From: Piromyces finnis
Taxonomy: Eukaryota; Neocallimastigomycota; Neocallimastigomycetes; Neocallimastigales; Neocallimastigaceae
Assembly: GCA_002104945.1 (NCBI GenBank)
Contig: MCFH01000103.1
Location: 1-59,416 of the forward strand
DNA length: 59,416 nucleotides
Direction of reading: 5' to 3'
Within the stretch, counting starts at the first letter, position 1; every line of letters starts with the position of its first letter. Under the pieces are notes generated by a model that was not told the DNA's origin, made no database searches, and saw only the letters and a list, made by a program, of their open reading frames with translations. Positions 1 to 11,600 of the stretch are shown here, one piece after another. The translations under genes were made by a program, and so were the position numbers.

Positions 1-1
1 T

Positions 2-3000
2 AGGGTAACCTCAGATTTTAAATTATCGTTTGAACTAGACACAAAAATTCTTATAGACTCCGTTTCTACACTTAATCTAATAGATGTCGACTATTGCAAC
101 GATCACAATATTCCCTACCACTATGAAGAAGATTTACCCAACGTATTCGGTATTGGTGGTAGCCAAAAACTGTTCGGAGCTACTCCACCTCTTAATCTTC
201 GCTACATGGATCACCTATGCCGTACTGTCTTTTACGTTACTGATCTACCTGTATATCCTTGTATTCTAGGTCTACGTTGGCTTAAGGAACATAATCCAAG
301 TATTGACTTTGAAAATAATAAATTATCTTTTGGTTCTTCATATTGCTTGGATCATTGTATGACTCTCCCTTCGAATGTTCCCGAATTCCATCAGGAAACT
401 TCTGTTTTTTCTACTGATTGCAATAACTCTTCTTCCGTTTCTTTGCCTATTTTTATTGACAAATCTAAATCTTCTTTTTCAAATTCTAAGTTATCTCATT
501 CTCGTAATCCCAAAGAAAATCATTCTAAATCCGTCTTAATTAACAATGAATCTGTTAACGATCCTTTATCACAAGAGACTTGTACTGTCATGGCTTCTAA
601 TATATCTCTTTCTAAAGTTGACACTTATTCACCAAAAAACTCTCTTAAAGACTCAAATCCTATTACTAAACTTCCGAAGGAATTAGAATCATATATGGAC
701 GTCTTTAGCGAATCTTCTGCTGATCAATTACCACCTCATCGTCCTTATGATTGCCAAATAAACCTAATCGAAAATGCCAAGCTATTTTATGGACCAATCT
801 ACCCACTAACAGACGAAGAAACAAGAGTTTTGAAGGATTATATCGATGAAAACCTCAAAAAGGGTTTCATTAGGAAATCCAAATCTCCTGCTGGTGCGCC
901 TGTACTTTTCGTCCCTAAAAAGAATGGTGAACTCCGTCTTTGTCAAGATTATAGGGAACTCAACAAAATTACCATTAGAGATTCCTATCCTCTACCTCTG
1001 ATTCAAGATATGCTAGAGCATCTTGGTAAAGCGAAAATCTTCTCAAAATTGGATTTACGATCAGCATATAACTTGGTCCGAATCAAAAAGGGTGATGAAT
1101 ATAAAACAGCTTTCACCTGCAAATTCGGCCACTTTGAATACCTGGTAATGCCATTCGGACTGAAAAACGCCCCGGCTGTTTTTCAGCATTTTATCAATGA
1201 TGTTCTGGAAAATATTCTAGGGATTTTTGTTTATTCATATATTGACGATTTAATTATTTTTTCTGAAAACCATAAATTCCACATTAAGCACGTTATCGAA
1301 GTCCTGGATCGCTTAAGAAATGCTGGTCTTTATGCTAAGCTTGAAAAGTGTGAATTCTTTGTTTCCTCTATTGATTTCCTTGGTCATCGGATATCCTCTG
1401 AAGGTGTACATATGGACCCCAATAAAGTTTCTGCTATTATTAATTGGCCAGTTCCGTCCAGTGTCAAGGAAGTTCAATCTTTTATTGGCCTAGCCAACTA
1501 CTATCGTCGGTTTATTCCTAATTTTGCCAAAGTTGCACAACCCCTTCACAGACTACTTCGTAAAAACGTTAAATTTGATTTTTCCTCTGAAGCTCTTGAT
1601 GCATTTAATACCATTAAATCATTAATTTCATCTGCTCCCATCCTGTCTCATCCAAATCGTGATCTTCCCTTTATTGTTGAAACCGACTCTAGCAACTTTG
1701 CTATAGGAGCAGTTCTGTCTCAAAAATCTCCTGATGATAAAATGATCCATCCTGTCGCTTTCTATTCAAGATCTCTTACTTCCGCTGAAAGAAACTATCC
1801 TATATACGATAAAGAACTTTTAGCTATTGTTAATGCTCTTGAGACTTGGCGACATTTTCTCAAAGGTGCTTTAACCCCGTTTACTATTTATTCAGATCAT
1901 CGAAACTTACTATATCAAAAGAAACCGGAAAAAATGTCACAACGTCTCGTTCGTTGGGCCCTTTTCCTTTCCGAATTTAACTTTAAAATTCTCTACCGCT
2001 CTGGTTCATCAAATGGTAAACCTGATGCGCTTTCACGAAGACCTGATTATATAGATTCCTCTCTTCCTTCTGATGCTCCTTTTTCGGTTTTACGCCCTGA
2101 GAATTTCTGCGCTTTGATTTGTTCCATTTCTTCTCTTAATGATGAAATATTATCTGAATATGTGAACGACTCTTTTTACATTGACATTTGCAATTTTCTT
2201 GAAAATAAGAATCTCCCAGCTCCACATCCACAAAGTAATAAATTCTCTCTTAGTAATAGTTTTCTTCTTTTTGATAATAGAATCTATGTCCCTTTAAAAT
2301 GCCGTCCCTCCGTTTTGAAACTCTGTCATGATTCCCCCTCTGCCGGTCATTTTGGTATCCGCAAAACTATTTCTTTGATCTCTCGTGACTTTTGGTGGCC
2401 ATCCATTTCTATTGATGTTAAGAATTATATCCGATCTTGCGAGATTTGTTGCCGCTCCAAGCCTTCTCGTCATAAACCATATGGTTTACTTCAACCCCTT
2501 GAGATTAGTGACCATCCTTGGGCTTCTATTTCTATGGATTTCATTACTGACCTCCCTCCTTCGGATGGATTTAACACTATTCTTGTTGTAGTTGACCGCC
2601 TTACTAAAATGTGCCACCTCATTCCCTTTAAAGGTATTCCTTCTGCTTCTGATACTGCTTTTGCTTTTTTGAATTATATTTTCAAAATTCACGGTCTCTC
2701 CTCTGAAATTATTTCCGATAGAGGCGCGCAATTCACTTCGAAATTTTGGAAATCTATTTGCCAATCTTTGGACGTCAATGTTAAATATTCTTCACCATAT
2801 CATCATCAATCCAATGGCCAAACGGAGAGGGTAAACTCCGTTGTTGAACAATATTTAAGATGCTTTTCTAATTATAAAGGAACAAACTGGATCAACTTTC
2901 TTCCATTGGCAGAATTCAGTTACAATAATGCTGTTCAAGACTCAACAAAATTCTCACCATTCTTCCTAAATTATGGTTATCACCCAAAATACTCTCCGGT

Positions 3001-3556
3001 AATTCCTGACCAAACGAATGTTCCAAGAGCTGAAGAATTTACAAGAGACTTTGAAGACCTAATGGAGAAACTAAAAGAAAACTTAAAGAAGGCTATCCAA
3101 GTTCAAAAGAAATACGCCGACAAGTATAGACAAGAACCTCCGACATTCAAGACTGGTGACAAAGTATGGTTGGATAGCTCCTTGATAATTCATAAAGGAA
3201 ATAAAAAATTTAATCCTAGGAAACTTGGCCCGTTTAGGATAATTAGTAAAATCTCTAATCTCACTTATAAATTAGAATTACCAAAATCGCTGAAGATTTA
3301 CCCAATTGTTCATGTTTCAAACCTAGAACCGTATTATGAAGATAGTTTTGGAAGAATCAAAGATCCACCTCCACCTATAATAGTAAATGAAGAAGAAGAA
3401 TACGAAGTAGAAGAAATACTTGATAAAAGAAAGCATTATGGGAAGATTCAATATCTAATAAAATGTAAAGGTTATCCGCTTTCAGAAGCATCTTGGGAAC
3501 CTGAAAGTAATTTAAACTGCGATGAACTAATTAACAACTTTAATAATTCACATTAG
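2..3556 (+). pseudogene. Gag-Pol polyprotein of A3 (protease to chromodomain), inactivated
   Basis: The frame is open from base 2 to the TAG at 3554-3556. The apparent ATG at 206 is only an internal methionine. Domain order is protease, RT (LPPHRPYDC entry motif, YIDD active site), RNase H, integrase (H-x6-H...C-x2-C zinc finger, DD35E core), GPF module and a C-terminal chromodomain. Compared with A2, the protease motif DSG reads DSV because of G to T at about 64, removing the catalytic glycine, and the chromodomain KWKGY reads KCKGY, removing an aromatic-cage tryptophan. Known family biology predicts that no protein maturation is possible and that histone-mark binding is weakened. It is therefore called a pseudogene despite the open frame. 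The Gag part is left of the window. Confidence 0.9.
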
Positions 3557-3743
3557 TAATAGTTATTAATTTAAAAAAAAAATTAGTAATTGATAAGAGA
3601 AAAAGAGAATAGAAAATAGAAAATGAAAAAATATATTTATAATTTAATATTCATGTAATTTAAAAAAAAAAAAAAAAAAATTCAAAATGTATTCACTCGT
3701 TTCAATTATTTCTCTTATAATAAAGTAACAAATAAATTTAGTT

Positions 3744-3778
3744 GATTCGTCTGGTATCCGAATCCTGGAGGAGGACCA
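3744..3778 (+). promoter_or_regulatory. polypurine tract with upstream hairpin (A3)
   Basis: These 35 bases end exactly at the LTR. A 6-bp inverted repeat GATTCG...CGAATC is followed by the purine run GGAGGAGGACCA. A polypurine tract next to the 3' LTR primes plus-strand DNA synthesis in LTR elements. The block is the same in A1, A2 and B and almost the same in E. Confidence 0.8.
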
Positions 3779-4187
3779 TGTAACGAATCATAGAAATTAG
3801 TAACCTGTCTTAGTGGTTAGTAACTAAGACCTTGGTTTGAACTACTCGAGTTCGAAACTTCATTAATATCTTTTTTTAATTATTAAAATATTTTATAACG
3901 AAATTTTACCAAAGAAGATAATTTCTGATTGGCTTAAAAAAATTAAGTTGTAAAATTTTTATAAATTTACTTTTAAAAATTTTTATATAAATACGAGTGA
4001 AATTTCTCAAAAAAATTATTTTTAATTCGAGTTTTTATTAACAAAAAATTTTATAATAAAAATAAAATTATTAAACACTAACCTGTTATAATTTTGTTAA
4101 GTGTTCAATAATAAAATTTTTATTTGCTTTTATTATTTTCCTTTTTATATATTTGTGTTTTTATTTATTGAATATTAGTTCTTTACA
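3779..4187 (+). repeat. 3' LTR of A3 (409 bp)
   Basis: It starts TGTAACGAATC and ends TTCTTTACA, with the same length as the LTRs of A1 and A2 but several point differences, so it is an older copy. A-box-like (3806-3816) and B-box-like (3850-3858, GTTCGAAAC) sequences lie 44 bp apart near its start, followed by a T-run. Confidence 0.95.
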
Positions 4188-4188
4188 T

Positions 4189-6957
4189 GGACCAATTTAT
4201 CCCTTAACGGATAAAGAATCAATGGTATTGAAGGAATATATTGATGAAAATTTGCGAAAAGGTTTCATTAGACCTTCAAAATCACCGGCAGGTGCCCCAG
4301 TGCTCTTTGTTCCAAAAAAAAATGATGAACTACGTCTCTGTCAAGATTATAGGAAATTGAATGAAATCACAGTCCGTGATTCCTACCCTTTACCACTAAT
4401 TAACGATATGTTGGAGCACTTAGGTAAAAGCAACATCTTCTCCAAACTTGATTTAAGATCAGCTTACAATCTTGTGAGGATAAAAGAAGGTGATGAATTC
4501 AAAACTGCTTTTACTTGCAAATATGGACACTTTGAATATACTGTAATGCCGTTTGGTTTGAAGAACGCGCCTGCAGTATTCCAACATTTCATTAATGATG
4601 TGCTTGATGGAATCTTGGGAGTATTTGTCTTCAGTTATATTGATGACTTAATTATTTTTTCGGAAAATTTTGAAACACATGTTATGCAAGTCAAAGAAGT
4701 ACTTAACAGACTTAGAAAAGCGGGACTTTATGCAAAACTTGAAAAATGTGAGTTTTTTGTCCCATTTATCGATTTTTTAGGTCATCGTATATCGTCTGAT
4801 GGTATTTTAATGGATCCAAAGAAGATTGCATCTATCCTGGAATGGCCAACTCCTAGAAACGTTAAAGAAGTTCAAGCATTTCTTGGGTTAGCTAATTATT
4901 ATAGAAGATTCATTGCAGGTTTTGCTGATCTTGCACAACCACTTAATGCATTACTTAAAAAGGATGTTAAATTCTGCTTCTCTCATGAGTGTGAGAATTC
5001 ATTCAATATAATCAAAACTAAGTTTGCTTCTTCTCCTGTTCTTGCATACCCGAATCGCGATATACCTTTCATGGTTGAAACGGATGCAAGTAATTTTGCT
5101 ATAGGAGCCATCCTTTCCCAAACGAATCCAAAAGACAATTCTGTTCACCCTGTAGCATTCTTCTCTAGATCGCTTAGTTCTTCTGAAAGGAACTATCCGA
5201 TCTACGATAAAGAACTTTTAGCAATTGTAGCTGCTTTAGAAAATTGGCGTCATTTACTCAAGGGGACTGCTCAGCCTTTCAAAATTTTCTCGGATCACAG
5301 GAATTTGCTCTACCAGAAGAAACCCGAAAAAATGACCCAAAGATTAGTTCGTTGGTCTCTGTTTCTTACCGAGTTTAACTTCATTATCGTCTATCGGTCG
5401 GGTTCTGCTAATGGTAAACCTGACGCTTTATCCAGAAGACCAGATTACTTAGAAAACTTTAAGGATTCCAATGATTCTCCAAATTCCGTTCTTAGACATG
5501 AAAACTTTTGTGCCCTGGTTCTAGATAACAACCCCCTTATGGACAAAATCATTTCAAATAGCAAAGATGATAAATTCTACTTTGAAGTATGCAAGTACTT
5601 AGAAACTCAAATTCCACCAATACCTCATTCGCAAATCGAAAACTTTAAAATTCAAGATGGTGTATTATTATTCAATGATAGGATCTATGTCTCTCATGAT
5701 TGTCGTTTGGAAGTTCTTAAGATTTGTCACGACTCACCCTCCGCTGGACACTTCGGACTGAAGAAAACTACTTCACTTATTGTTCGTGACTTTTGGTGGC
5801 CTTTTCTCTCTGTTGATGTTAAAGAATATGTAAAGTCTTGTGAAATATGCTGCCGTTCAAAGGACTCTCGACAAAAACCTTATGGATTTCTTTCTCCTTT
5901 GGAAATTGCTGAACGTCCTTGGTCTTCCGTATCTATGGACTTTATTACGGATCTTCCACCTTCTCAAAAGTATACTTGCATTCTCGTTGTCACTGATAGA
6001 TTAACTAAATTATGTCATTTTATTCCTTTTGAGAACATTCCTTCTACCTCCGATACTGCTGATGCTTTCATGATCAACGTTTTTCGTTTCCACGGATTAC
6101 CAAATGAAATTTTTTCGGATAGAGGTACTCAATTCACCTCTAAATTCTGGAATTCTATTTGTAAATCTTTCGATATAAACCTAAAATTTTCTTCATCCTA
6201 CCACCACCAAATAAACGGGCTGACGGAGAGGGTAAACTCCGTTGTAGAACAATACTTAAGGTGTTACTCAAATTATAAAGGTTCCAATTGGTACAAATTC
6301 TTACATCTTGCCGAATTCAGTTACAACAATGCCGTTCAAGAATCTACTAAAACTTCACCATTTTTTGCTAACTATGGCTATAATCCGAAACATTCTCCAA
6401 TCTTACCAAGTCGTACCGATGTACCAATTGCGGATGAATTTACAAGAAATTTCAAAGAAATAATTAAAACTCTTAAAGATAACTTAAAGAAATCCATTGA
6501 TCAACAAGAAAAATTTGCAAACAAACATAGATGTAAAGCTCCTGAACTCAAGGTAAATGATAAGGTCTGGATCAACAGTTCTCTAATATTGCGGAATGGC
6601 AATAAGAAGCTAAAACCTAGAAAACTTGGTCCGTACAGAGTAATTGAAAAAATTTCTCCAGTTTCTTTCAAATTGGAGTTACCAAAAGAAATTCGTATTC
6701 ATCCAGTCATCCACGTTTCAGAATTGGAACCCTACCATGAAGATAAGTTCAAAAGAAAGCAACCGCAACCTCCACTAGTTATTGTGGATAATAATGAAGA
6801 ATTTGAAGTTGAGGAGATATTGGACAAAAGAAGATATTATGGTAAAGTCCAATACCTAATTAAATGGAAAGGATACCCGATATCTGAAGCATCCTGGGAG
6901 CCAGAAAATAATTTGAATTGTCCAGAGCTACTTAAGGAATTTAACGAAAAGAAATGA
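4189..6957 (+). pseudogene. Pol of B: RT, RNase H, integrase, chromodomain (5' end cut off)
   Basis: The B coding frame begins at the A3 junction with Gly-Pro-Ile-Tyr-Pro of the RT entry region and runs to TGA at 6955-6957. The RT active site is YIDD. RNase H has the TDAS, DKEL and SDHRN motifs. Integrase has the HHCC finger and the DD35E triad (SMDF, SDRG, TERVN). The chromodomain at the C terminus (about 6790-6950) carries the cage-like residues F, W and Y in EEFEV and KWKGY. The frame itself is undamaged, but Gag, protease and the RT start are separated from it by A3. An ATG at 4153 lies in the A3 LTR and is not a native start. Confidence 0.9.
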
Positions 6958-7199
6958 TTCTAACAGAAACTTTATTTTTAATTTATTTTAATTTTATTTT
7001 TAATTTTATTCTTAAAAAAAAAAAAAAAAAAAATTTTAAATTTTCTTTAATTTTAAACTTACTATAAGCATGTATTTAATATCAAATGTATAATATGAAA
7101 AAAAAAATTATTTTTATTGTAATTCAATTAGTATAGTTTAATTATATAGTAGTTATATAGTTTAAAAAATTATTTAATAAAACATAAAATGAATCCAAA

Positions 7200-7234
7200 G
7201 ATTCGTCTGGTATCCGAATCCTGGAGGAGGACCA
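7200..7234 (+). promoter_or_regulatory. polypurine tract with upstream hairpin (B)
   Basis: It has the same 35-base block as in A (GATTCG...CGAATC, then GGAGGAGGACCA) and ends at the LTR start, although the flanking B sequence is quite different from A. The block is thus conserved between families. Confidence 0.8.
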
Positions 7235-7746
7235 TGTAACGAATCTATTAGAAATTTAATATTGTCTTAATGGTTAGTATTTAAGACATCAATCTAGATC
7301 ACTCGGGTTCGTCTCACACCCTGATCTAAATTTTATTTTAAATTATTTATTTAATAATTTAATTTATGACTTATAGAACTTATTCGAAAAAAGAATAAGT
7401 TCGAATATTCGAAAAATTAAATATTTATTGTATTTTTATCACGGGATTCATTTTATGTAATTTTTAATTAATTTAAAGAATAATTTCGAAAGAAAATTTA
7501 ATTTTTTATTTAGCCACTTCAGATTTAAAAAAAGTATAAATAGAAGTGGTTTGAATCAAAAAACTAAATGGTGTGTTTTTATTAACTTGTAACTTTAATT
7601 TTTAAAAATAAAAATAATTAATAATAAAAAAATTTTCTAATAAAATTAAACAAATTATATCAACCTATAGGGAAATAAATAATTTTTTTCTATATAAATT
7701 TTATTAATTCATATATTAGTAAATTTTTATATAGATACACGTTACA
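7235..7746 (+). repeat. 3' LTR of B (512 bp)
   Basis: Its boundaries are TGTAACGAATC and CGTTACA. The start resembles LTR-A, then the sequence diverges. An A-box-like TGTCTTAATGG (7263-7273) and a B-box-like GTTCGTCTC (7307-7315, one mismatch to GWTCRANNC) are 44 bp apart. A hairpin GTCTTAA/TTAAGAC overlaps the A box. Confidence 0.9.
7263..7315 (+). promoter_or_regulatory. tRNA-like A and B boxes in LTR-B
   Basis: TGTCTTAATGG fits the Pol III A-box consensus TRGYNNARNNG at 10 of 11 positions, and GTTCGTCTC fits the B box at 8 of 9. Their start-to-start spacing of 44 bp is close to that of real tRNA genes (about 45). Activity is not shown by sequence alone. Confidence 0.45.
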
Positions 7747-8272
7747 TACAGAAAAAGAAAATGGGACATAATTTATTTATTAATAATTAAAGTTTAAAAC
7801 AAAATAAATTAGTAATTTATTTTTAATGTTTAACAAATAAATTAAAATTCTCAATTCAAACCCCTAGTTTTAGTATTGTTTTGTAATAGAAATAGACATC
7901 TAGTATATAATTATTAAATGTTTAATATATCAATAATACATGGGCACATATTCAAATTGAATAGTACTTAATTTGAATTGCCAATTGTATTTTACTAAAA
8001 ATAGTTATAGTTTAAATATTTATTAATAATTAAGATTTTAGTGTAGATTTTAAATAATAATATATAAGAAATAAATAGTTATAATATAATATAAATGTAT
8101 TTAGGAAAAATATAAATAGAAGATATTTTTCATCATTTTATCGATGTAATTGTTATTAATATAATTTCTATTATAATAAAAGATATTTTTTAACAAAACA
8201 ATTTTATATAAATCTTTAGTGTTATTGTAATAGAATAGATATCCTAATCTATTCTTTTGTGTCGACTTTACA
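7747..8272 (+). repeat. 5' LTR of C, 5'-truncated by B (526 of 610 bp)
   Basis: It matches 13367-13892 of the 3' LTR. It holds a TATA-like TATAAATA at 8111-8118 and the predicted transcript start and self-primer GTAATTGTTATT at 8146-8157. It ends TCGACTTTACA. Confidence 0.93.
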
Positions 8273-8283
8273 ATAACAATTAC
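8272..8283 (+). promoter_or_regulatory. self-priming primer-binding site of C
   Basis: AATAACAATTAC, straddling the LTR end, is the exact reverse complement of GTAATTGTTATT inside the LTR (8146-8157 and 13766-13777). Tf1-type elements prime reverse transcription by folding the 5' end of their own RNA onto the PBS rather than using a tRNA; this fits that layout. Confidence 0.7.
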
Positions 8284-8313
8284 CTAACGAAATCCAAGAA
8301 TACGTTAGGGTAT

Positions 8314-8451
8314 CTACCGCCGAAGGACAAGAAATTGAAGAAAGAAAAAGCTACTTGGTTAGATTCTACCGCCGAAGGACAAGATATTGAAGAAAGAAAA
8401 AGCTACTTGGTTAGATTCTACCGCCGAAGGACAAGAAATTGAAGAAAGAAA
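8314..8451 (+). repeat. 52-bp tandem repeat in the C leader (about 2.6 units)
   Basis: Units start at 8314, 8366 and 8418, each beginning CTACCGCCGAAGGACAAG. They lie between the PBS and gag. A 52-bp period is not a codon multiple, so the short open frame over it is not considered a gene. Function is unknown; a packaging or leader element is possible. Confidence 0.85.
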
Positions 8452-8694
8452 ACTATTAAAATCTTAAAGGAATTAGTAATACAAAACTTGTTCGACACTG
8501 CTTTGCAGAACGCGTTTGAATAACTTTTGTATTAGAATATATTGTACTAGTGTAATTAAAAAAAAAAAAAAAAAAAAAAATTTTTTAAGATTACTTACCT
8601 AAAACAGTAGTAAGAAACCATTTTAATTTTATATTGTATATTATATTTTGAATTGGAGGACTTAATTAGTGAGTTTAAAAGTTTGAATTTGGAG

Positions 8695-11600
8695 ATGGGT
8701 GATGGGACTGTAGGTGTTTCTGGGAACTCGGGGAACATTATTAATGCTCCACCGGTATTTTCTGGTAAACAAAGAGAATTGGATGGATTTTTAACCAGAG
8801 TTGAGTTGGTATTTCGTACTCGACCGACACTGTATAATACAGATCGAGTCAAGGTCGACTTTGTTATATCATACTTCTCTGGTAAACCGTTGGAATGAGC
8901 TTCAGTGTTGATGAAGAATAATAGTGAGGTTTTAAACCATTACGATGAATTTGTAGATAGGTTGATGGCTAATTCTGGCAGTTATAGATACGATACCGTT
9001 GTAGCTAATGGTAAATTAGATAATATTCACCAAAGGAAACTTGGTCAGGTATTAGATTACATTACCGAGTTTCAACGTATTAGCCAAAATTCAAGCTTTA
9101 ATGATAGCGCAAAAATCTACATGTTTCTGAAAGGTTTACTACCACCACTTAGGGAGAAGTTGGCTTTCATTGAATCAAACCCAACTTCAATTGAACAATT
9201 GATTTCTTCAACTATTTTAGTTGAAGATATGATGAAAAGGAATTCGCTTAGTGAATTTTATTTTAATAGTAGAAGGGCTAATGATCCTATGGATGTGGAT
9301 GTATTTAGAATTAGTAGAGAGAATAAACGTAAAAGATATGTGAACATCCAAGGATCAAGTAAAAATTACAATGAAAACATAGACAACTTTGAAGAAGAAA
9401 AGAAAAAAGGATTATGTTTTCTTTGTAAACAGCCAGGACATTTAAAATTTAATTGTCCTAATAGAGTAAAGCCCAGAAAAGTGTTAAGAATTGTTAAAGA
9501 AAGGACTCCAAAAATTGTTAATCCAAAAATTTACAAAGTTGGAGTCAAGGGAGTGAAAAGTGATTTAAACCTTGTGGATTTTTACTTGAGTACCAATGAA
9601 GTTTCGGAAGTTAAAATTAAGGTTTTAATTGATTCCGGTTCTGAATTGAATTTCATTAATCCAAGTCTTGCTGAAGACCTTGGTATTAAGTTGGAAAAAG
9701 TAGAACCATTCCGTGTATCAGGTGTTAGTGATGGAGTTGTAAGTGTATGGGAAAGGACCGAGAAGTGTATGTTCCGATGCAAAAATCACTTCGAAGTAAT
9801 TCAACTTTATGGATTACAAGTCCCCGGTGTTGATGTTATTCTTGGTTTGCCGTGGATAAAGAAGCATAATCCAAATGCTTTCTATGACTCTAAGAAAATC
9901 GCTTTTATTTCTGGTTATTGTGCCAGACACTGTAACAAAGGTAAAAGAAAAAGAAAACCAAGAAAGAAGTCCAAGAATGATCAATTAGATCATGATGTTC
10001 TAGACCGAAGCTTAACCAAAAAACCGAAAGTAGATCCCTCCGTCCCAAACCATGAAGAAAAAGAATATGTTAAAGGCCGCCTTGTTAGAACCATTAATGA
10101 TGAAGATGACAGCGATGATGAATATATTAGTTTTAATAAAAAAGTTAAATGTATTGTAACGAAAATTATTGAAACATGTAATAATGATAATGAATCATGT
10201 AGCAATAATAATAATAATGAAAAGGATATTAATAAAGATAAATTGGTCGCCGTACCAACCCAATATTTAGAATTTAGTGAAGTGTTTAATGAAAAAAATT
10301 GTGAAGTGTTACCTCCTCATAGACCTTATGATTGTGAAATCAAACTTAAGGATGATTCAACTTTATTTTATGGACCATTGTATCCATTAACTGAAGCTGA
10401 AAGAGAGGAACTTAAAAAGTATATAGATGAAAATTTAAATAAAGGTTTTATTAGGAAATCATCGTCTCCTGCTGGTGCCCCAATTTTGTTTGTTAAAAAG
10501 AAGGACGGTTCCTTAAGACTTTATATTGATTATAGAAGGTTGAATGATATTACAATTCGTAATTCATATCCTTTACCTATAATAAGTGACCTTTTGGATA
10601 GGGTGAAAAATGCTAAGATTTTTACCAAACTAGACCTTAAATCCGCTTATAATCTTGTTCGTATTAAAGAACGTGATGAATACAAAACGGCTTTTCGTAC
10701 TAGGTATGGTCATTTTGAATATCTGGTTATGCCTTTTGGATTAAAGAATGCATTTGCAACCTTTCAACACTTTATTAACGATGTTCTTAGTGATTATTTA
10801 GATGATTTTGTTATCTCATATATAGATGACATCCTTATTTATTCTAATAATATCGAAGAGCATCATGAGCATGTTAAAAAGGTACTTAAGAAACTACTTG
10901 AAAATAATCTTTATGTTAAATTAGAAAAATGTGAGTTTGATGTTAAGAAAACCACTTTTCTTGGTTATGTCATTTCAAAAGATGGGTTACAAATGGACAA
11001 GAATAAAGTTAAAGCAATTCTCGATTGGCCTGTTCCCAAGAATGTTAAAGAGGTTCAGTCTTTTATTGGTCTATGTAACTATTACAGAATTTTTATTAAA
11101 GACTTTGCTAAAATTGCAAACCCTCTTCACAAGCTCACTAGAAAAAATGTTGCTTTTAACTGGGTGAAAGAAGATCAGGACGCTTTTAATTTATTAAAAA
11201 CTTTGTTCACGTCAGCTCCTATTCTGAAACATGCGGATAGTAATAAACAATTTATTGTAGAAACTGATGCTAGCAATTATGCTGTCGGTGCTATTCTCTC
11301 TCAAGAGTTTGATGGCAAATTACATCCCATTGCATTTCTTTCTAAAAGTTTGACGAGTTATCAAAGAAACTATCCTATATATGACAAGGAACTCTTAGCT
11401 ATTATAGTTGCTCTTGAAGAATGGCGTCATTACTTAGAGGGTGCACGCCATCAGTTCATAATTTATACCGATCACAAGAACTTAACATTTTCTAGAAAAC
11501 CTGAAATGTTATCTCAGAGACAAATTAGATGGAATTTGTTCTTATCCAGATTTGACTTTAAACTCATTTATAGAGCTGGTAAGAAATCTGGTAAGCCTGA

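Larger units (their letters stand above)
1..4187 (+). mobile_element. A-family Ty3/gypsy element, copy A3 (3' part)
   Basis: The window opens inside an A-family chromovirus and contains protease through chromodomain plus the 3' LTR. It matches the complete copy A2 (37514-43639) from A2 position 39434 onward. The right end (TTCTTTACA) joins directly to the RT gene of a B element, so A3 inserted into B; the 5-bp target would be TGGAC at 4188-4192, but the left end lies outside the window. A3 is older than A1 and A2: its 3' LTR has several substitutions, its poly-A tract is 19 rather than 30 nt, and two key residues of the polyprotein are changed. Confidence 0.95.
4188..7746 (+). mobile_element. 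B-family Ty3/gypsy chromovirus (3' part), interrupted by A3
   Basis: B is related to A but clearly separate. Its RT is cut by A3, so the 5' half lies left of the window. The right end (CGTTACA at 7740-7746) joins the interior of the C-element LTR; the next five bases, TACAG (7747-7751), are the expected target duplication. B therefore inserted into C, and A3 later into B. Confidence 0.92.

Noticed and set aside
2486-2764. Antisense open frames over integrase and Gag of A copies (also at 27372, 41918, 38914 and 30298)
   Set aside because: They recur only because the sense Pol is repeated; no start context or domain. Treated as shadows.
4153-4188. ATG at 4153 as start of the B Pol
   Set aside because: It lies in the A3 LTR; the native frame begins upstream of the insertion, outside the window.
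8257-8442. Short open frame in the C leader
   Set aside because: It starts inside the LTR, overlaps the PBS and reads through a 52-bp repeat; no protein features.
8896-8898. TGA as a Trp codon (altered genetic code)
   Set aside because: Only one in-frame case; the B polyprotein ends normally at TGA, and intact elements use TGG for conserved Trp.
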